This document shows, in pieces, positions 24,141 to 32,371 of a stretch of DNA of 36,541 nt. Source of the stretch: Melioribacter sp. (GTDB taxonomy: Bacteria > Bacteroidota > Ignavibacteria > Ignavibacteriales > Melioribacteraceae); assembly GCA_023250955.1 (NCBI GenBank), contig JAHEZQ010000037.1, positions 1 to 36,541 on the forward strand, given 5' to 3'. Each line of letters begins with the position of its first letter. Positions within the stretch are counted from its first letter, which is position 1. The position numbers were made by a program, and so were the translations under genes. The notes beneath the pieces were generated by a model. That model made no database searches. It had not been told where the DNA came from and was given only the letters and a program-made list of their open reading frames with translations.

Positions 24141-24977
24141 ATGAAAAAAATTGCAATAAATATTATAAGTCTATTATTATTTATCTCAGCATTTATCTCA
24201 TGCGATAAAATCCCCGATGGGATAGTTGAAACTAAATTGGTAGAATATAAAGTCGTTGCTATATCAGCTCCAACAACATTCTCAACAAACTCTTCTGATT
24301 CAGTTATAACGACTTCAGTGGAACTTCAAAAAGCTACAACAATTAACGCGGTTTGGTGTAGTGTAAAACTGAATAATGGTTCAGAGACAAAATATTCCCG
24401 TGTAAATTTACTTGATAGTGGAGATTTGCAAAATAACGGCGATCAACGAAAAGATGATGGAATATTTTCCGGGAAGTTTGTAATGAGTAAAAAATATTCT
24501 AACGGCAATTATCAAATAGAATATTTTGTTGAGGATAATATTCGTACTTCTCCTAATAATTTACAGAAAGTGGGAACGTGTACATTTATATTTGATAACG
24601 GACAGATAAACTTTGCCCCTGTATTATCTGACCTTGTAATTCCCACATCGGTAAATAGAGGAACAATTTTTACTTTCACAATTAAAGCCGTAGATCCAAA
24701 CGGCTTAACAGATATTGCTTCTGTGTTTTATAGACTTTATAAACCGGATGGGACATTGGTAGTCAATAGTCAAGGTATCTCGGAATTTCCAATGTTTGAC
24801 GATGGTAACACTGCAAACGATGGAGATCAAACTGCTGGTGATGGGATCTATTCGGTTGTTCTCAATTTCCCAGCAAGTCAGCCAACAGGATCCTGGAAAT
24901 TTGAATTTCAAGCTAAAGATAAAGGTACACCTTTTAAACTAAGCAATACGATAACATTTACTTTGGTAGTTAATTAA
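24141..24977 (+). CDS. Lipoprotein with two calcium-loop-like Ig-type repeats
   Basis: A protein of about 278 residues from ATG 24141, where a lipoprotein signal begins (MKKIAINIISLLLFISAFISC, lipidated Cys21). An upstream in-frame ATG at 24063 would bury this signal and lies in a hairpin, so I reject it. The mature part has two beta-sandwich-like units, each containing an acidic loop: NNGDQRKDDGIFSG and NDGDQTAGDGIYS. Such loops suggest calcium binding in extracellular Ig-like domains. It starts a cluster of four surface genes and overlaps the next start by one base. The role is unknown; anchoring or displaying partner proteins would fit. Confidence 0.75.
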   Translation: MKKIAINIISLLLFISAFISCDKIPDGIVETKLVEYKVVAISAPTTFSTNSSDSVITTSVELQKATTINAVWCSVKLNNGSETKYSRVNLLDSGDLQNNGDQRKDDGIFSGKFVMSKKYSNGNYQIEYFVEDNIRTSPNNLQKVGTCTFIFDNGQINFAPVLSDLVIPTSVNRGTIFTFTIKAVDPNGLTDIASVFYRLYKPDGTLVVNSQGISEFPMFDDGNTANDGDQTAGDGIYSVVLNFPASQPTGSWKFEFQAKDKGTPFKLSNTITFTLVVN

Positions 24978-26560
24978 TGAGAAAGATTTTTATTATATAT
25001 TTATTTGTAGCTCTAGCTATTAATCTATTTGCCCAGCAGAAGCCATTAAGATATGTTCTTGAAAAGAAGAATGATAATATATCAAACGATGTAACACAGT
25101 CCAGCAACACAATCGAGAAAATATTATTTCAGGATAATGTTGTTTGGTTGGCAACTTCAAAAGGATTAAGTAAATCAACAGATAATGGCACCAGTTGGAC
25201 TAATTATTATAATGTTCCAGAATTCGGAACCGAAAGTGTATCATCAATTGGATATGCAAACGGTGTAATATGGGCAGCTACTTGGCATTTTCAATTTGAA
25301 CTCGGAAGCAATGTTCCAGTAGGAACGGGTATTAAATATTCTACCAATCAAGGACAAACTTGGAATAAAATTCCTCAACCTGTTGATGATCCTGGAGACT
25401 CAAGTATAGTTTATGGAATAAATAAAATTCGTGCATTACCTGTTACTGTTCCTGAACAAAATTTTATTTATGATATGGCTTTTACTAATAATACAATTTG
25501 GATAGCAACGTTTTCAGGAGGTTTGCGTAAGTCAACTGATATGGGGCAAACTTGGAAACGAGTTGTTCTTCCTCCGGATAATCTAAATTCAATTAAACCG
25601 ACAGACACACTTCATTTTTCATTACAGGTACAATCGGGAAAGTTCGGTCAGGAATCATATTTAAATCATAGGGTATTTTCAATTCTAACAATTGATGACA
25701 ATACAATATATGTAGGTACGTCCGGCGGCATTAATAAAAGTACAGATAGCGGAGTTAGCTGGATAAAATTTAATCATACGAATCAAACTAATCCTATCAG
25801 CGGAAATTTTATTTTATCTCTTGAAAAAAATGATTACGACAATTCAATCTGGGCCGGAACGTGGAAAGCTGATGGTAGCACAGAATATTGGGGTGTAAGT
25901 TCCTCAAACGACGGTGGACAAAATTGGAAAACTTATCTTGCCGATGAACGAGTTATGGATTTCGGATTCAAATATTTTGGTAATCCAGGAAATTATATTA
26001 GTGCAGATATTCTTGTTGCTACGCAAAGTGGTTGTTATAGATCTAGTAATAACGGTTCAACTTGGATTGCTGCACCTGAAATTATTGATGATAATAAAAA
26101 TGTTAGTTTGACTACAAAACATTTTCGTTCGGTTAAAGTAAAACATAATCAAGATAATTCCACTGACATTTGGCTTGGTACCTTAAACGGTTTAGCAAAA
26201 TTGAAAGAAACGACAGGATTTTGGAGTGGTAATTGGAAAATATTTCTTGCTTCAGAAAAACTTGCATCTGTTAATGATACTTATGCTTTTCCAAATCCTT
26301 TTTCACCGGATGAAGAAAGCATCAGAATTAAATACTCGATTTTTCAATCAGCAAATGTTACGATCCGCATTTTTGATTTCGGAATGAATCTTGTTAAAAC
26401 ATTAATTCAAAATGTGAATAAAAATATCAACAGTGAAAATTTTGAATTATGGAATGGTAGAGACGAAAGTGGAAAGATTGTTCCAAACGGAGTTTATTTT
26501 TACAGAATAGATATTGGCGGAAGCAAACCGTTGTATGGTAAAATTATGGTGATGATGTAA
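24977..26560 (+). CDS. Secreted Asp-box beta-propeller protein with C-terminal T9SS sorting domain
   Basis: A 527-residue protein with signal peptide (MRKIFIIYLFVALAINLFAQ). Six Asp-box repeats of the S-x-D/N-x-G-x-x-W type (67-74, 122-129, 186-193, 255-262, 310-317, 356-363) define a sialidase/sortilin-like propeller. No sialidase active-site set is evident, so binding rather than catalysis is likely. From about 435 the C-terminus (YAFPNPFSPDEES, IRIFDFGMNLVKTL, GVYFYRIDIGG) is a FlgD-like type A sorting domain, so the T9SS should export it. It overlaps the lipoprotein gene and the PorV-like gene by one base each (TAATG). Confidence 0.88.
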   Translation: MRKIFIIYLFVALAINLFAQQKPLRYVLEKKNDNISNDVTQSSNTIEKILFQDNVVWLATSKGLSKSTDNGTSWTNYYNVPEFGTESVSSIGYANGVIWAATWHFQFELGSNVPVGTGIKYSTNQGQTWNKIPQPVDDPGDSSIVYGINKIRALPVTVPEQNFIYDMAFTNNTIWIATFSGGLRKSTDMGQTWKRVVLPPDNLNSIKPTDTLHFSLQVQSGKFGQESYLNHRVFSILTIDDNTIYVGTSGGINKSTDSGVSWIKFNHTNQTNPISGNFILSLEKNDYDNSIWAGTWKADGSTEYWGVSSSNDGGQNWKTYLADERVMDFGFKYFGNPGNYISADILVATQSGCYRSSNNGSTWIAAPEIIDDNKNVSLTTKHFRSVKVKHNQDNSTDIWLGTLNGLAKLKETTGFWSGNWKIFLASEKLASVNDTYAFPNPFSPDEESIRIKYSIFQSANVTIRIFDFGMNLVKTLIQNVNKNINSENFELWNGRDESGKIVPNGVYFYRIDIGGSKPLYGKIMVMM

Positions 26561-27558
26561 TGATTAGAAAAATAATAATTCAAATATTAGTATTATCATC
26601 GCTCGTGTTTGCTCAGGCATCAACTTCAGAAATTAGCAGTATGCCCGGTGCATTCAGCAGAATGGGTTTTGGTGCGCGCGGAACCGGAATGGGAAATGCT
26701 ATGTCTGCTGTTAAGGAAGGTAATCTTGTTTCATATTACAATCCTGCTCTGGTTCCGTTTCAAGAGGGGAATTCATTTCAAACTTCTTATACTTTTCTCT
26801 CTTTAGATCGTTCTCTTAATTTTTTAAATTTTACAAAAAGATTTGAATTAGGTAAAAAAGAAAACGCCGATGGAACCACCAAACCGAGATCAGTAGTAGG
26901 TTTAAGTGTCGGTTTGATTAATGCTGGTGTCTCAAACATTGATGCACGTGATAGCGAAGGAAGAAAAACTGGTGGCCTATCAACGAGTGAGAATCAATTT
27001 TTCATTGCAGTGGCAAATCGTTTCTCAGAAAAACTTTCGATCGGAATCGCATTCAAATTTTATTATTATAAATTATATCAGGATGTAACTTCATCAGGGC
27101 TTGGATTTGATCTTGGGGCTTTATATTCCTTAAATAACGAAATGACTTTATCATTTATGGTCTCAGATATTAATAGTAAGTACGAATGGGATACAGGAAA
27201 ATTATATGGTGCGAACGGCAACATCACAAAGAATAAATTTCCTTTATTGAAAAAGATTGGGTTCTCATATAAGTTCAATGAACCAAAAATTATTGCGGCT
27301 GTTGAATTTGAAAACAGTGACGGCGGAACCAATTTAATTCGTGCCGGTGGTGAATATAATATTTATGAGAATCTTTTTTTACGTGTCGGATTTGATAAAT
27401 TGAACATAAGTAATTTTGATCTTCCAGTCCGCCCATCATTCGGATTTTCATATTTTTACTCGCTCAATGCATTAAGATTTGGAATTGATTATGCTTTTGT
27501 CATAGAACCTTATTCATCCAGTGATCAACATATAATAGGGATCAATGTTAACTTCTAG
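26560..27558 (+). CDS. PorV/PorQ-family outer-membrane protein, first copy
   Basis: A 332-residue outer-membrane barrel with signal peptide ending at VFAQ (about 19). The N-terminus of the mature protein, FSRMGFGARGTGMGNAMSAVKEGNLVSYYNPALVPF, is the hallmark of PorV/PorQ proteins. PorV is the T9SS component that shuttles cargo with type A sorting domains. It immediately follows a gene for such a cargo, which fits. The protein ends in a strand pattern HIIGINVNF with a terminal Phe, as in outer-membrane barrels. It overlaps both neighbours. Confidence 0.85.
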   Translation: MIRKIIIQILVLSSLVFAQASTSEISSMPGAFSRMGFGARGTGMGNAMSAVKEGNLVSYYNPALVPFQEGNSFQTSYTFLSLDRSLNFLNFTKRFELGKKENADGTTKPRSVVGLSVGLINAGVSNIDARDSEGRKTGGLSTSENQFFIAVANRFSEKLSIGIAFKFYYYKLYQDVTSSGLGFDLGALYSLNNEMTLSFMVSDINSKYEWDTGKLYGANGNITKNKFPLLKKIGFSYKFNEPKIIAAVEFENSDGGTNLIRAGGEYNIYENLFLRVGFDKLNISNFDLPVRPSFGFSYFYSLNALRFGIDYAFVIEPYSSSDQHIIGINVNF

Positions 27559-28468
27559 AAAAGAAAATATTGCAATAAAAATTCTTGTTTTATTATTCAT
27601 CAGTTCTGCTATTCTTGCTCAATCAGCTGGAGAGAGCGGATTGGCATTCCTAAAATTTGGATTTGGTGCCCGCAATATTGCCATGAGTGATTTGGGTGTT
27701 GTCTCAGTTAATGATTTATCTGCATTGAATTATAATCCTTCATTAATTGCTCTCAATAATAAAACTCAACTATCGTTCTCACACAATTCCTTATTCCAAG
27801 ATCTTAATTCTGAAATGTTCGGTGCAAGTTTTTCGATTTTCGGTCTACCAGTTGCAGTTGGAGTAAATACAACCACAGTTGCAAATATTGAAGTACGTTC
27901 TCAACCTGGCGATGTAGAATCAGTTTTCAGCGCACATTATTTTGCTGGAAGTATCTCGACAGCTTATGAGATAATAAATAATTTCTATGCCGGCGCTACA
28001 GTAAAATATCTTTATGAAAATATTTTTTCTGATGATGCAAATGGATTAGGATTTGATTTTGGAATATCATACCAAGGATTAGTAAATGGACTTTCACTTG
28101 GCGCTGCACTGCGTAATATCGGTTCTATGAATGAACTTCGTGCTCAACCAACAAAACTACCAACGGATTTACGTATTGGCGCTGCTTATAATTATTCTCT
28201 TATAAACTCAAGGCTAGATTTTACATTACTCGCCGGCTTCCAGAAATATTTAGAACAAACAGATTCACATCTTCATGCGGGCGGGGAAGTTGTTTACGAT
28301 AAGATGTTAGCTTTGCGAGTTGGATATGTGAGCGGTTACGATTCAAAAAGTATTTCTACAGGATTCGGAATCAAGTGGAAAGGAATAAATCTTGACTATG
28401 CATTCGTTCCGTTTAAGTATGGTTTGGGCGATTCACATATTCTCTCTTTCATTTATACATTCGAATAA
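27545..28468 (+). CDS. PorV/PorQ-family outer-membrane protein, second copy
   Basis: A 307-residue paralogue of the preceding gene. Its signal peptide ends near AILAQ, and the mature start LAFLKFGFGARNIAMSDLGVVSVNDLSALNYNPSLIAL has the same family pattern. The two proteins differ extensively, so the duplication is old. It starts 14 bases inside the end of the first copy and ends in HILSFIYTFE. It may serve as a second cargo shuttle or as the PorQ-type partner. This gene ends the tight four-gene cluster; an 85-base gap follows. Confidence 0.83.
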   Translation: MLTSRKENIAIKILVLLFISSAILAQSAGESGLAFLKFGFGARNIAMSDLGVVSVNDLSALNYNPSLIALNNKTQLSFSHNSLFQDLNSEMFGASFSIFGLPVAVGVNTTTVANIEVRSQPGDVESVFSAHYFAGSISTAYEIINNFYAGATVKYLYENIFSDDANGLGFDFGISYQGLVNGLSLGAALRNIGSMNELRAQPTKLPTDLRIGAAYNYSLINSRLDFTLLAGFQKYLEQTDSHLHAGGEVVYDKMLALRVGYVSGYDSKSISTGFGIKWKGINLDYAFVPFKYGLGDSHILSFIYTFE

Positions 28469-28553
28469 AATTATTTTAAAACAATTATGGTGAATATGTA
28501 AAATTGATTTGTACTGCTTCAGATTAATAATAACAACTTAAAGGAGGTATGTC

Positions 28554-29096
28554 ATGTTAGTTAAAAAGCAGTATAAATTAGCAACAATTATTATTTCCTT
28601 TCTTTTCTTTACCTCAACTTTTGCTCAAATATATAATAAAGAACCTAAACCCCAACTTTCTTTAAGAATTGTCCCGACTAAAATTGATAGTACTGAACTA
28701 TATCAAAAAATTAGTAAATGTTTTGTAGATGTTTTAAAGTCTAAAAAAATCTCTATTGTTTATGAGGCAAATCTTGAATTATCCGTTGCAGTAAAAGATA
28801 TTCCAGAAAAAGACGAAATAATAATTTCGTTTACCAGAAGTTTTGCTTTACCAGAAAATGTTATTAATCTGACTATTGAGAACGAAGCTTTCTATAAAGA
28901 TGTTTCTGATAAGGTGAAATATCCTCCTGAAGGGAAAGAGATAAGGAGAATGATAACAAGAGAATTTATATATAGTTATAGAACACCGTGGGAAAGTGAA
29001 ATATTTATTGTAAAAAAATCAGAATTGGTAAAATTCTGTAGAGATTATATAACGTCATTTGTAAATCGATATTATAATATTGAAAAAGAGATGTAA
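28554..29096 (+). CDS. Exported protein of unknown function
   Basis: A 180-residue protein I do not recognise. A signal peptide (MLVKKQYKLATIIISFLFFTSTFAQ) precedes a Lys/Glu-rich mature part of about 155 residues without membrane segments. The centre alternates strands and helices (IIISFTRSFALPENVINLTI), and two cysteines remain (in SKCFVDV and KFCRDY). It is preceded by the strongest Shine-Dalgarno I noticed in the window, AAGGAGGT at 28541-28548, five bases before the ATG. That suggests high expression. It stands alone, with gaps of 85 bases upstream and 64 downstream. Periplasmic location is inferred. Confidence 0.75.
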   Translation: MLVKKQYKLATIIISFLFFTSTFAQIYNKEPKPQLSLRIVPTKIDSTELYQKISKCFVDVLKSKKISIVYEANLELSVAVKDIPEKDEIIISFTRSFALPENVINLTIENEAFYKDVSDKVKYPPEGKEIRRMITREFIYSYRTPWESEIFIVKKSELVKFCRDYITSFVNRYYNIEKEM

Positions 29097-29160
29097 TGCT
29101 GTTATACACAAATTGATTATTTTAGCTGAGTGAAAATCTTCAATCTTAATTTGGATACAA

Positions 29161-30120
29161 ATGGAAATCATCAAATATTCTGAAGAATGGAAATTAAAGT
29201 GGGATGAGTTTGTTATCAATTCAAATAATGGGACAATGTTTCATCTGCAAAAATTTTTCGATTATCATACACCGGGTAAATTCAAATTCGATCATCTTAT
29301 TTTTTTAAGGAATAACAAAATTGCAGCGCTTCTGCCCGGCAAATTAACAAACGGAATTTACGAATCACCAATCGGTGCAAGTTACGGCTCAATTGTAACC
29401 GGCGATATAAAATTTGCTGAAGCAATGGAAATTGTTACAGCATTACTGGAATATGGACGTAAGAATAATATAAAAGAATTTGAGTTAACCCCTGCGCCGA
29501 TGATTTATGAAAAATATCAGAATCAAAATCTTGAATTTGCAATGAGGTGGCTTGGGTTTTCATACAAACTTCATTATATCTCTAGCGCAATTAAATTAGG
29601 CAGAGATGATGATTACCTTTTAAGGTTTACTCCGACTACAAGAAGAAATGTAAGAAAGACTTTTCGCATTAAAGAGTTAAGGGTGGAAATTAATGAACGC
29701 TATGATGAATTTTATCCCATTCTTGTTGAGAACAAAGCCAAGCATGATGCCAAACCCACGCACTCTTATGAAGATCTGCTTCGCTTAAAAGAACTTATGC
29801 CGGACAATTTAAAACTTTTCATGATTTATCTTGGAAGTAAACCGATCGGCGGTTCGTTAATGTTTTTTGCAAACAAAAGTGTAGCTCTTTGTTTCTATAA
29901 TATGATGCTTTATGAATATGCGGAATACAAACCGATGCACCGCATAATGTATGATGTAGTTAATTATGCAACAGAGAATGGATATTCTTACGTTGATATT
30001 GGTGTTTCTCAGGATACTAAAGCAGAAAACCCGATGACACCAAGTATGAGTTTAATTGAATTCAAAGAACAGTTTGATGCAAAAACGATTATGAGAAATA
30101 CTTTCCATATTAGACTTTGA
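29161..30120 (+). CDS. GNAT/FemAB-like acyl- or aminoacyltransferase (Acetyltransf_6 type)
   Basis: A 319-residue soluble protein. The N-terminal half has the FemAB/BioF2-like beginning (WKLKWDEFVINSNNGTMFHL, then FKFDHLIFLRNNKIAALLPG). The C-terminal GNAT-like half carries TRRNVRKTFRIKE, IGGSLMFFANKSVALCFYNMM and YVDIGVSQDTKAENPM. Such proteins transfer acyl or aminoacyl groups to cell-wall or polysaccharide precursors. The acceptor cannot be told. It overlaps the GT4 gene by four bases, and a GT9 gene follows, so it probably modifies a surface glycan made by them. Confidence 0.75.
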   Translation: MEIIKYSEEWKLKWDEFVINSNNGTMFHLQKFFDYHTPGKFKFDHLIFLRNNKIAALLPGKLTNGIYESPIGASYGSIVTGDIKFAEAMEIVTALLEYGRKNNIKEFELTPAPMIYEKYQNQNLEFAMRWLGFSYKLHYISSAIKLGRDDDYLLRFTPTTRRNVRKTFRIKELRVEINERYDEFYPILVENKAKHDAKPTHSYEDLLRLKELMPDNLKLFMIYLGSKPIGGSLMFFANKSVALCFYNMMLYEYAEYKPMHRIMYDVVNYATENGYSYVDIGVSQDTKAENPMTPSMSLIEFKEQFDAKTIMRNTFHIRL

Positions 30121-31253
30121 GCGATTCGGAATGTATGGAACGAATAAAAAAAATCCACATATCATTTCTAGGAAATCCGCGTTTCGACTCACGCATCACT
30201 AATCTATCTAATTCACTTCGAGAGGATGGTTGCATAGTTTCGGTTCTTGGTTTTGATTGGTTCATTTCTTCAGAAGATTATTCCGGCGAAGAGCTAAAAA
30301 TATTTGCGATCAAAAAAGGTAAGGTTAGTTTATTCTTTTATTTACAGTTTGCTTTTATATTAATTAGTGAATTGGTTAGATCAAATGCAGATATCTATTT
30401 TGCGGAAGATCTTTACACGCTTCCTTTCGTAACCACAATTGCAAAAATAAAGAAGGCCAAAGTTTATTATAACAGTCGTGAGATTTATGCCCACCTCGGA
30501 GGATTGCGGAATCGTCCAACGCTTCAAAACATTGTGAAGTCAATCGAGAAATATTTTATAAAAAAGGTAGACTTAGTTCTTACAACTGGACTGCTCGATT
30601 CCGAGTACATAGAAAAATTATATAAAATTAGTGATACTTTGGTTGTAAGAAACATTCCACTGTATCAAAAAACAATTCCCAAAATTGATCTTAGAAAAAA
30701 ATATCAGATAGACCAAGACAAATTAATTCTTATTTATCAAGGTGTAGTTTTATCAGGGAGGGGATTGAAACAAATAATTAATACAGTTGCAAAGCTCCCT
30801 AAAACAGTCTTAATAATTTTTGGTGATGGTGAGAAGAAAAATAATTTTATAGAACTTGCCAGTAAGTTGAATATATCGGATAGGGTAATCTTTGCAGGTT
30901 CGATTGATCAAAAAGAATTGATAAATTATACCGCGGGAGGGGATGTTGGTCTTTCCTTGATTGAAAATATCAGTATTAGCTACTATCACGCACTACCCAA
31001 TAAATTATTTGAATATATAATGGCTGGGCTTCCGGTTCTCTGCAGCGATCTTCCGCAAATGAAAGCAATTATTGAAAAATACAATGTTGGTGAAAGTATT
31101 AATATAGATAATGATGAGAATATCTTCTCAATATTAAATAAGTGGTGTGGAAATCCAAATCTTCTTGATACTTATAGAATCAATTGTGTGATGGCAGCTA
31201 AAGAATTAAACTGGCAAGAAGAGTACGAAAGAGTTAGATCAAAACTGATTTAG
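30117..31253 (+). CDS. Family 4 glycosyltransferase
   Basis: A 378-residue GT-B glycosyltransferase. The C-terminal domain has the GT4 nucleotide-sugar site: GVVLSGRGLKQIINTV, then IIFGDGEKKN, RVIFAGSIDQKELINY and PNKLFEYIMAGLPVLCSD with the conserved Glu. The N-terminal acceptor domain starts with IHISFLGNPRFDSRI. The start is either TTG 30117, overlapping the previous stop as TTGA, or ATG 30135 six codons later. Substrate unknown. The neighbouring GNAT-like and heptosyltransferase-like genes suggest lipopolysaccharide or capsule assembly. Confidence 0.87.
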   Translation: MSDSECMERIKKIHISFLGNPRFDSRITNLSNSLREDGCIVSVLGFDWFISSEDYSGEELKIFAIKKGKVSLFFYLQFAFILISELVRSNADIYFAEDLYTLPFVTTIAKIKKAKVYYNSREIYAHLGGLRNRPTLQNIVKSIEKYFIKKVDLVLTTGLLDSEYIEKLYKISDTLVVRNIPLYQKTIPKIDLRKKYQIDQDKLILIYQGVVLSGRGLKQIINTVAKLPKTVLIIFGDGEKKNNFIELASKLNISDRVIFAGSIDQKELINYTAGGDVGLSLIENISISYYHALPNKLFEYIMAGLPVLCSDLPQMKAIIEKYNVGESINIDNDENIFSILNKWCGNPNLLDTYRINCVMAAKELNWQEEYERVRSKLI

Positions 31254-32261
31254 ATGGCAAAACAAAAAAGAATATTAATTGTTCGTCCTGATAGAATAGG
31301 AGATGTTGTTTTATCTACTCCGATTCCTCGAGAAATAAAAAAAACTTATCCCGATAGTTTTGTCGCAGTACTTCTTCGTAAATACACACAAGACATTTAC
31401 CTGAATAATCCCTTTGTTGATAAAATAATTTTAATTGATGATAACATTAGTAATTCTTTCTGGGAAAAAGTTAAAGAGATTAGAAAATATAATTTCACAC
31501 ATTCACTTCTTCTATTGCCTACAGAACGATTGAACTATCTTTTATTTTTTAGCGGAATTCCTTATAGAATTGGTGTAGGTCATAAATTTTATCAGTTCAT
31601 TACTTTTACGCGTTATGTTGATCGTAAAAAATATATACCATTGAGGCATGAAGCTGATTATTGTATGGATTTTGCAAGAAAGATTGGTGTTGATTCAAAC
31701 AATCTTAATACAGAAATATTTTTAACGGATGAAGAAAAACAGAAAGTTATTCAAACACGTGAAAAATTATTAAAGGGGAAAAAATATTTAATTGGAGTTC
31801 ATGCATCTAGCGGCAATTCTTCTCCAAATTGGGAAGTTGATGAATACCGAAAATTAGTTTCTAGCTTAACTAAAGAAGATGGAATTAGTGTTGTTATAAC
31901 AGATAATATAATTCCGGAAAAGCTCAAACAGATTGAAGGTGTGTCATATCCAAATGAAAATAAATCTTTAAGAGAATCAATTATCAATTTTGCTTTTCTT
32001 GATCTGTTAATTTCTTCAAGCACTGGACCAATGCATATTGCCGCTGCCTTAAAGGTAAAAACACTATCAATGTTTTGTCCGTTAACCGCGTGTTCGCCAA
32101 AACTTTGGAGACCACTTGGTAACGAATCTAAGATTATCTTACCTCAAGAAAATTATTGTCAGACTGTTTGTCCAGGTGATCCAAAGAGATGTACATTTAG
32201 TGGGCAAGGCGGTATTGATGCTGAGAAAGTTTTAGAAGAGACAAAAAAATTTCTATATTAG
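31254..32261 (+). CDS. Family 9 glycosyltransferase (ADP-heptose:LPS heptosyltransferase-like)
   Basis: A 335-residue GT-B enzyme. The N-terminus ILIVRPDRIGDVVLSTPIPREIK is the GT9 signature for the acceptor side, and SSSTGPMHIAAALKVKTLSMFCPL the nucleotide-sugar side. Members transfer heptose to lipid A core or similar glycans. Late CQTVCPG and KRCTF cysteines occur in many GT9 proteins. ATG 31254 follows directly on the TAG of the GT4 gene. The 3' end contains the probable promoter of the SRP RNA gene. Confidence 0.88.
   Translation: MAKQKRILIVRPDRIGDVVLSTPIPREIKKTYPDSFVAVLLRKYTQDIYLNNPFVDKIILIDDNISNSFWEKVKEIRKYNFTHSLLLLPTERLNYLLFFSGIPYRIGVGHKFYQFITFTRYVDRKKYIPLRHEADYCMDFARKIGVDSNNLNTEIFLTDEEKQKVIQTREKLLKGKKYLIGVHASSGNSSPNWEVDEYRKLVSSLTKEDGISVVITDNIIPEKLKQIEGVSYPNENKSLRESIINFAFLDLLISSSTGPMHIAAALKVKTLSMFCPLTACSPKLWRPLGNESKIILPQENYCQTVCPGDPKRCTFSGQGGIDAEKVLEETKKFLY
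32232..32259 (+). promoter_or_regulatory. Promoter candidate for the SRP RNA gene
   Basis: TTAGAA (32232-32237) and TATATT (32254-32259) with a 16-base spacer lie inside the last codons of the GT9 gene. Initiation near 32266 would put the 5' end just before the first paired base of the RNA at 32274. Confidence 0.45.
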
Positions 32262-32273
32262 CACCCCAAATTT

Positions 32274-32371
32274 TGCCAGGCACTGATCGGCAAGTTTATA
32301 CCCAATCCCGCCAGATCCGGAAGGAAGCAACGGTCAGTATGTAACTTGGGTGATTGGTTGTCTGGCATTTT
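32274..32371 (+). ncRNA. ffs: Signal recognition particle RNA (4.5S-type, small bacterial form)
   Basis: The conserved domain IV core reads CCAGATCCGGAAGGAAGCAACGG (32311-32333 region), with the GGAA tetraloop and the A-rich internal loop bound by Ffh. The arms pair over the whole length: TGCCAG (32274-32279) with CTGGCA (32362-32367), and GCAAGTT (32290-32296) with AACTTGG (32343-32349). A TTTTT run follows the helix and acts as terminator. The RNA is about 95-100 nucleotides, with no Alu domain. It forms the SRP with Ffh for co-translational membrane targeting. The 3' arm overlaps the last codons of uvrC on the other strand. Confidence 0.95.
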
